From Saccoglossus kowalevskii (Eukaryota > Hemichordata > Enteropneusta > Harrimaniidae): DNA of 14,007 nucleotides. Below the pieces are notes generated by a model. It was given only the letters and a program-made list of their open reading frames with translations. It did not search any database and had not been told where the DNA came from. Positions 9,221 through 14,007 of the stretch are shown one piece after another. The stretch lies in NCBI RefSeq assembly GCF_000003605.2, contig NW_003129382.1:11813-25819 (forward strand), read 5' to 3'. The translations under genes were made by a program, and so were the position numbers. The number at the start of each line of letters is the position of its first letter. The stretch's first letter is position 1.

Positions 9221-9375
9221 ATCCACCAAATCATTATCCGAATCTTCTTGAACATATTTGTAACAAAAACGGGAGGTAATTGGGCTCGTTTCGATGGATT
9301 CAGTGATTTTAGTTTCCCAGCCACGGCAATTTTGCGAAAAACCGCGTACAACCTTGAACTTGGAATTGTCTATAG

Positions 9376-9587
9376 TTTAGCATCAATGTTTTTGACCACT
9401 AGTTATATGTGGCAATATCACGCCGAAAAATTAATTTTAAATTTGACAAATTCACAATCTTGCTGTGTTCACAGAGGTTTAACATCTAGGTTTGTGACCA
9501 CTTGTTGTAAGTGGCAGTGTCACGACAAAAAATATGAATTCGAATTATTACAAATTCACAGTCTTGCTGTTTTCACCGTGACTGAGG
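9376..9587 (+). repeat. Two-copy tandem repeat, period ~102-104 bp
   Basis: Copy 1 (9376-9477) and copy 2 (9478-9587) share tttarcatc, then gaccact, then gtggcaatatcacg/gtggcagtgtcacg, and then acaaattcacaatcttgctgt/acaaattcacagtcttgctgt. They are clearly related but diverged, with small indels in the middle. The copies sit inside an open frame (9248-9637) that lacks an ATG at its start and has no family resemblance, so it is treated as non-coding. Confidence 0.8.
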
Positions 9588-9637
9588 TTATTAACCCTCA
9601 AACAGACTACACTCTAAATGAGGAACACTGCCATTAG

Positions 9638-10309
9638 GATGATAATTGTTTTCTGATTTTACACGACCTACACGTGAACTTTAATTTCTAATATGTATTA
9701 AATTGTTTTGTAAATACATAGTTTAGATGACAATGGAATTTAATGTGTTCAGATCGTTGGACGTACTTCCATAGTGGATATCACCAACAACAGCGTTAGC
9801 CGATGGGGGTCATTGTTTTGGGACCAACACATGACGAAAGGTCGCATAATGTTCTGATAATTCACCTATTACTTTGAACCTGTTGTATGTGTAGCATTTA
9901 CCTCACATGGGAGCTTCGTTGCTTGAGGGCGCACCTTATAGGAGATGTATATTTATCCAAATTATTGTGGACTCCCGTGTGTAGTACAAATCATTTGACA
10001 ATGTATTAAAGTAGAACTTTTACAAAGTCTTGTTTTAGCTTGAATATTAGTTTAGCTGTGTTGTATTTTGCTTAATTCAAAACGTAGCTACTTCAGCAAA
10101 AATGCTATTCGGATGTCGGCCATAATTAAGAATCTGTCAATGCATATATTGAGTCCCACCTTTCTCGGATTGTAACACTATATTAATTATGGTCATTGCC
10201 GCTTCATGTAGCACCAATGCGACCGACTATCAATTTTGTCAGTGCTAATAAATGTCTCGTACCTTTTGGCACGTTGTCTAACGAGTAATAATTTTATCAT
10301 TTTCTCAAT
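9638..10309. other. Upstream region of the methyltransferase-like gene, nothing recognised
   Basis: No gene, RNA or repeat was identified here. It presumably holds the promoter and any leader exon of the gene starting at 10370, but no distinct promoter motif stands out. Confidence 0.4.
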
Positions 10310-10311
10310 AG
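10310..10311 (+). promoter_or_regulatory. Possible 3' splice site ahead of the methyltransferase-like coding exon
   Basis: A pyrimidine-rich run (ttttatcattttctcaatag) ends in AG 58 nt before the ATG at 10370. It would make the coding exon the last exon, with a short 5' UTR portion. A matching donor could be the GTGAGT at 8988 or one outside what I can recognise. Confidence 0.3.
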
Positions 10312-10369
10312 TTTGTTGGACCAGGATCCATCGTATTTATTATACACTCCAGCTCTTCAATAGGTGACC

Positions 10370-11164
10370 ATGTCGCGGCGGCTGTGGAGACATATTACCA
10401 TATTTTTCTCTATTGTATGTGCCCTATTTATTTTGAATCTCTTCGGGGAGTATTATAGCTTAAACGTGGATTTAAAACGCGTTCATGAACTTTCTAAAGA
10501 ATGGGGAATGCCGTACGACTTGAACCTGATAAACAGACCTCTCATTGTCATGCAGACAGAGGGCGTTTTCATTGACGTCGGTTCCGGTGCGGGCGATGCC
10601 TTGATAAAGTTCTACAAGGGAAAAGTATATAAAGACGACCCTAACTTCAACATGGTGATGGATTATGATCCATGGAAGTGGAGGGTGTATGCCTTCGAGG
10701 CAGACCCTAAATACACCTCACAACTTGTCAAACTGGAAGAAAGATTTAAATTTTCACTGTATTCAAACATGGCGGCTTGGGTACATGACGAAGGTTTAAT
10801 GTATCCGGTGAATAGGACAGGTGTGCCCTCACGGACACACAACCTCGTTCGCGAAAAAGAACACAACCCCGGATATATCTCTGCATTTAGCATCAACTTT
10901 CCTTTATGGCTTCGCGGATATGTCACTAAGAAAGATTTTGTGGTTGTTCGAATGAATCTGAGAGGCTTGGAATTTGAGGTTTTAGACAAGTTAGTGAGTG
11001 ACTTGTCACTCTGTTTAATCGACCAACTGTATGTGGACTATTACCCGAAACTAGCTATCACAAAAGACCCAAGCATCCCCGCAGAAATTCCAGGATGGGT
11101 AACACGAATGTCAAGAATGGCGGATTGCAGTACAGAAATAGTTATGCAAAGTGAACACGTGTAG
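10370..11164 (+). CDS. FkbM-like SAM-dependent methyltransferase, type II membrane-anchored
   Basis: 264-residue single-exon protein of the FkbM (Methyltransf_21) type, a family with members that O-methylate sugars or natural products using S-adenosylmethionine; many animal members have no known substrate. A basic MSRRLWRH start precedes a hydrophobic anchor (9-25), so the catalytic part should face the lumen of the secretory pathway. The SAM loop is FIDVGSGAGD (67-76); VYAFEADP (106-113) ends the second strand with its acidic residue. The block usually read as VKMDIEGAE is here VRMNLRGLE (193-201): the Asp and first Glu of the family pattern are Asn and Arg. LIDQLYVDYYP (216-226) follows as expected. 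One Asn-Arg-Thr site is at 148. An in-frame TAG lies just upstream (10361-10363), and accATG at 10370 is the first ATG. Poly(A) signals follow. It could be active, or an inactive relative. Confidence 0.85.
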   Translation: MSRRLWRHITIFFSIVCALFILNLFGEYYSLNVDLKRVHELSKEWGMPYDLNLINRPLIVMQTEGVFIDVGSGAGDALIKFYKGKVYKDDPNFNMVMDYDPWKWRVYAFEADPKYTSQLVKLEERFKFSLYSNMAAWVHDEGLMYPVNRTGVPSRTHNLVREKEHNPGYISAFSINFPLWLRGYVTKKDFVVVRMNLRGLEFEVLDKLVSDLSLCLIDQLYVDYYPKLAITKDPSIPAEIPGWVTRMSRMADCSTEIVMQSEHV

Positions 11165-11352
11165 TTTCGATCATGGTCAGCACAGCCTGACAGAATACAT
11201 ATACAATGCACTTATCAATGTTTTTCCACCAGGAGTGGAGTGCACATCTTTAGCCCTTTCATATGGAATTTGACAGTGCTGTAAAAATGTCGCATCTTCC
11301 TACTCAGAGCCTGCACCAGAATAAGGGACATAACATTGATTTTCTCAAACAA

Positions 11353-11398
11353 AATAAACCTGTCCGTAAATTGTAACTTAATAGCCACGCAGAATAAA
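11353..11398 (+). terminator. Paired poly(A) signals after the methyltransferase-like gene
   Basis: AATAAA occurs at 11353-11358 and 11393-11398, 189 and 229 nt after the stop. Either would give a short 3' UTR. Confidence 0.5.
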
Positions 11399-11450
11399 TA
11401 TTGACTCTTACCTGATACAGTAAATACTGAAAAAAATCTGATCTAATTTA

Positions 11451-11491
11451 GACGTCACGTGACATAAGCGTCCTATCGCCAGAGGGCGCTA
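11451..11491. promoter_or_regulatory. CRE/E-box composite and CTCF-like motif
   Basis: GACGTCACGTGAC (11451-11463) overlaps a CRE half-site with the E-box CACGTG. Just after it, CCAGAGGGCGCTA (11479-11491) agrees with 12 of 13 core bases of the vertebrate CTCF consensus, the one difference being the tolerated A. The sites are seen; their function is inferred. Confidence 0.3.
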
Positions 11492-11946
11492 AGTAGCTTT
11501 CTTATACTACCGAGTGCTACGTCGTGCTACGTACGTTTGCAAACTCTCTATAGGCAGATATCGAGATTTTACTATATCCGGTAATTTACTGTATAGGTCG
11601 GGAAACGCCGTATGTATACTCTTCGAAAAAAGAAACGCACACACTTCGTGGTATCCATACGAAGGATTGCATACAATTTCAATGTGGTTCGCACGTAAGA
11701 CAAAAAACAGCTCTATAGAGGGAATGTGAAACTAATTCATTGTTTTATCATCAAACGTAAACGTAATCTTAGTTGTTTCTAGAATTTAGAACCTAGATAG
11801 TATTGTTTAAAATAATTAGATATACAATATTTTAAATGAGAATTTAGTAGCATCATTTATTTTTCATAATCAGTAAAACGTGTCCGGATTAGTTTTGTTA
11901 TGGTAACGGTTGCTGTATAGTGATAATTGTTGTAGTAAGAAGTGAT
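11492..11946. other. Intergenic DNA, no recognisable gene
   Basis: A short open frame at 11514-11729 begins with GTG and has no family resemblance. A tandem 10-mer (gtgctacgtc, then gtgctacgta, 11514-11533) is present. The rest is A+T-rich with nothing recognised. Confidence 0.5.
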
Positions 11947-11950
11947 TTAA

Positions 11951-12108
11951 AGCGGGAGTGTCGTCATCTGCGCATGCGTCAGATGGCCGTTGCGTGTAAT
12001 TGTTTACAAACAAGCGTCTACCCATGAACCTTTGCGTTTTTAGCGTGTGTTGTTATCGTCGCTTGGGACTCAATTCTGGCGCGTGCGCAGGTGGCGACCC
12101 CCCCTGCT
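11951..12108 (-). mobile_element. TTAA-flanked MITE, copy B (158 bp), opposite orientation to copy A
   Basis: Reverse-complemented, this element follows copy A (4884-5040) almost base for base. It shares gaattgagtcccaagcgacg, ataacaacacacgctaaaaa, cgcaaagg, then agacgcttgtttgtaaacaa and the outer ends. TTAA flanks it at 11947-11950; on the right the flank is TCAA (12109-12112), a single change from TTAA. The ends are agcgggagtgtcgtc and, reverse-complemented, agcaggggggtcgcc-like. Confidence 0.9.
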
Positions 12109-12112
12109 TCAA

Positions 12113-12466
12113 ATGATCCAAATATTATTGTTAGGCTGTTTATCCGCCTGTAACATTGTGATGTTGGTAGTATGAACCTGTCATATGACAACACCACTAA
12201 TAACGCGATGCAAAATCTTGTAAATCAAGAGTTTTGGCGAATAACAATATATATACTAATAAATATATGATTTTTCTTTACATATAAACAATCAGCCAGT
12301 GAAAAAAAACACACAATGAAAATAAACTGATGTTATTCATTTTTATTATTGTTTTTTTTTTTTGTTCTCTTTCAATTTGTTGCATGAATAAGCGATAACG
12401 ACACCGACGAGTACAGATACCCGGTTTCATAATATATCGATAGTATAATGTGACTATCTCTTTCTC
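12113..12466. other. Intergenic spacer between two MITEs
   Basis: A+T-rich sequence with a T tract near 12350-12363. No gene or repeat structure was recognised. Confidence 0.5.
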
Positions 12467-12470
12467 TTAA

Positions 12471-12592
12471 AGGGCCGTGGTCGTCGCGCCGTGTCTTCTT
12501 CCATATGGGACTCATAGCCACGTACTAGTGTGTAAAATACATTGTTCGTTTGCATGAAATTCAAACACGCACAGCGCGACGACCGCCGCCCT
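12471..12592. mobile_element. 122 bp MITE with GC-rich inverted ends and TTAA target duplication
   Basis: TTAA lies at 12467-12470 and 12593-12596. The left end agggccgtggtcgtcgcgcc and the reverse complement of the right end agggcggcggtcgtcgcgct differ at only 3 of 20 positions. There is no coding capacity. Both TTAA elements in this window start with AG and carry GTCGTC in the terminal repeat, so they may use related transposases, but their interiors are unlike. Confidence 0.9.
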
Positions 12593-12593
12593 T

Positions 12594-12932
12594 TAAACTG
12601 ATCGATGTGCGACGGGACTGAGGTCGAAATTTATACATATAGTAAAGCCGATATCCACAAGGTGCTAAAGTAGTTTACTAATATGCAAAGTGGGCTAATT
12701 AGAATGCATACAAATCAAGTTTTTACATGTCAGGTCAAATGTCAACTTGTAGTTTGTACACATTAACCAGCTGTCAGTAAACTGATCGATGTGCGGCAGG
12801 ACCGAAGTCGAAATTTAAATTTAAAGTAGTTTTTTTTACTATGCAAAGTAGGCTAATTAGAATGCAAATAAAGTTTGTATGTGTCAGGTCAATGTGAACT
12901 TGTGTGGTTTGTACACATTAACCAGTTGTCAG
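12594..12932 (+). repeat. Tandem duplication, 184 bp copy followed by 155 bp copy
   Basis: Copy 1 (12594-12777) and copy 2 (12778-12932) both start taaactgatcgatgtgcg. They share tcgaaattta, tatgcaaagt, ggctaattagaatgca and the end gtttgtacacattaacca followed by gttgtcag/gctgtcag. Copy 2 lacks about 25-30 bp present in copy 1 near 12635-12665. The first copy begins at the target site of the 122 bp MITE and the second ends next to the foldback element at 12944. Confidence 0.9.
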
Positions 12933-12943
12933 TATACTAGTAT

Positions 12944-13146
12944 TGTAAAATACTTTATTTTAGCTGGAATTATTTTTCCTAAAAAGATTTTTTGGGTGTT
13001 TTGTATGGAATTTATTATCACTGATTTTTGATGAGTTGAATGTAAAATATAGGAAAAAAAGTATATTCGCTGGATTATTTTTACTGAATCATTCCTTCAG
13101 CGAAAATAGCGAAAATTAATTCCAAGCGAAAATAAAGTATTGTACA
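12944..13146. mobile_element. ~203 bp foldback MITE with ~35 bp inverted ends
   Basis: The left end (12944-12977), beginning tgtaaaatactttatttt, pairs with the right end (13111-13146), whose reverse complement begins tgtacaatactttatttt. The match continues through ggaatta and beyond with few differences. The internal gcgaaaat repeats (13100-13130) resemble those of other foldback elements. The outer flanks read agtatact and agtatatg. There is no coding capacity. Confidence 0.8.
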
Positions 13147-14007
13147 GTATATGCTGTTTCAATCTGCACTTGATCATTCATAAAAATCACACCTTCTAGA
13201 GACATAGCACATCTTTGATGTATATCAAAATGATGCACATGAGGGCAATGTTATTCAAATCGACTATTGTGTTTGATTGTTCACCCGGGGGAGGGGGCAC
13301 TTTTAAAATTCATATAAGGATATGAGGCCCAACTTTTTATACCAATTTACAAGAAAAACAACCCTTACTAATATACACAAGTTCAAAATCATGGTAATAT
13401 GAATCTATCCCTGGCACATATACCAACAAAGCAAAACACAACACAACCCTTTTGATTCCGGGGAATGTCCAATAGAAACCCCATGATCATTAAAAATATC
13501 AAAAAGCAACACCTTACCTGTTTTGAACATAATTGCCTCAAATGAATTTCCACGTAGAAAACTATAAGTACCCATCCTATAATTACATATTTTCACTATA
13601 TGTATCTGACCAAAATTTCGAGATATGACAATCTTTTTACCATAGCAACCATTTTCATGATTGTTTGGCACATTTTTCCCATTTCTTCTGGATTTTATGA
13701 GCAACATCATAAAATAAAACCATGATAAAAGTTGAGGAAATAAACAATAAGGTTTAATGGCCAACAGAGATGCATACATGTATATTTAATAACAGCAATG
13801 AACAACGCTATTACTTTTTTGGGTGTGAATTACTCGGCTTCTTGCAACCAATCACTGTGCATGCATACCAAAAATAATTGAGTGCAGCAGCTGATATCAT
13901 GGACTATGTTCTAATGTGATCTGATTGGTTGTTGAACATTAATCAGATGTAGTTTGGTAATGTAAACCATGACCTATAAACATTGGATTTTAAACGTAAA
14001 TGTTCGA
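13147..14007. other. Terminal stretch without supported gene
   Basis: A G-rich run (13284-13298, cccgggggagggggcact) precedes A+T-rich DNA. A 124-codon open frame lies on the minus strand at 13405-13779 and begins with ATG, but it shows no family resemblance, and its cysteine-rich end reads like translated repeat DNA, so it is not called as a gene. Nothing further was recognised up to the window end. Confidence 0.5.

Noticed and set aside
9248-9637. 129-codon plus-strand frame
   Set aside because: It has no ATG at the start (TTG), no family resemblance, and is made of the non-coding tandem repeat.
10663-10989. 108-codon minus-strand frame opposite the methyltransferase-like gene
   Set aside because: Shadow of the coding exon on the other strand.
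13405-13779. 124-codon minus-strand frame with ATG
   Set aside because: No domain, no splice or poly(A) support seen, and composition like translated A+T-rich DNA. Length alone is not enough in this context.
1-14007. CRISPR arrays, tRNA or rRNA genes, prokaryotic operons
   Set aside because: No regularly spaced short repeats, no cloverleaf or rRNA-like sequence was seen, and the gene structures are eukaryotic.

Overview
This is eukaryotic DNA, most likely from an invertebrate animal. Evidence: GT-AG introns, A+T-rich non-coding DNA, single-exon genes for type II membrane enzymes, a decayed LINE, and many short inverted-repeat elements (MITEs). The gene content (PIGV, a carbohydrate 6-O-sulfotransferase of the CHST1/3/6 family, a membrane-anchored FkbM-type methyltransferase) fits a bilaterian such as a hemichordate, amphioxus, echinoderm or lophotrochozoan. 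The species cannot be fixed from the sequence.

Layout. Positions 1-811 are an intron of PIGV carrying a stop-ridden LINE reverse transcriptase remnant. The last two coding exons of PIGV (+ strand, 812-2014 and 3145-3423) follow, separated by an intron filled largely by a ~506 bp inverted-repeat element. The PIGV 3' flank holds poly(A) signals and a 179 bp MITE. Between the tail-to-tail genes lie a TTAA-flanked MITE (4884-5040), a small perfect hairpin (5278-5313) and a hAT-type MITE with an exact 8 bp target duplication (5489-5631). An intact sulfotransferase gene occupies 5826-7172 on the minus strand. About 3.2 kb of mostly non-coding DNA then separates it from the divergently transcribed FkbM-like gene (10370-11164, +). 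That stretch has CRE/E-box sites, a possible small two-exon ORF (8791-9220) and a ~103 bp tandem duplication (9376-9587). From 11.9 to 13.2 kb there is a cluster of small mobile elements: a second copy of the TTAA MITE in opposite orientation, an unrelated 122 bp TTAA MITE, a 184 bp tandem duplication and a ~203 bp foldback element. The last 850 bases show no credible gene.

Function. PIGV works in the ER lumen on the GPI anchor. The other two enzymes look like Golgi or secretory-pathway type II proteins, and one is clearly a glycan sulfotransferase. There is no operon or defence-type system here. The most unusual points are the altered active-site-region motif in the FkbM-like protein, the MITE family whose termini carry an NRF1-like motif, and the density of distinct MITE types.
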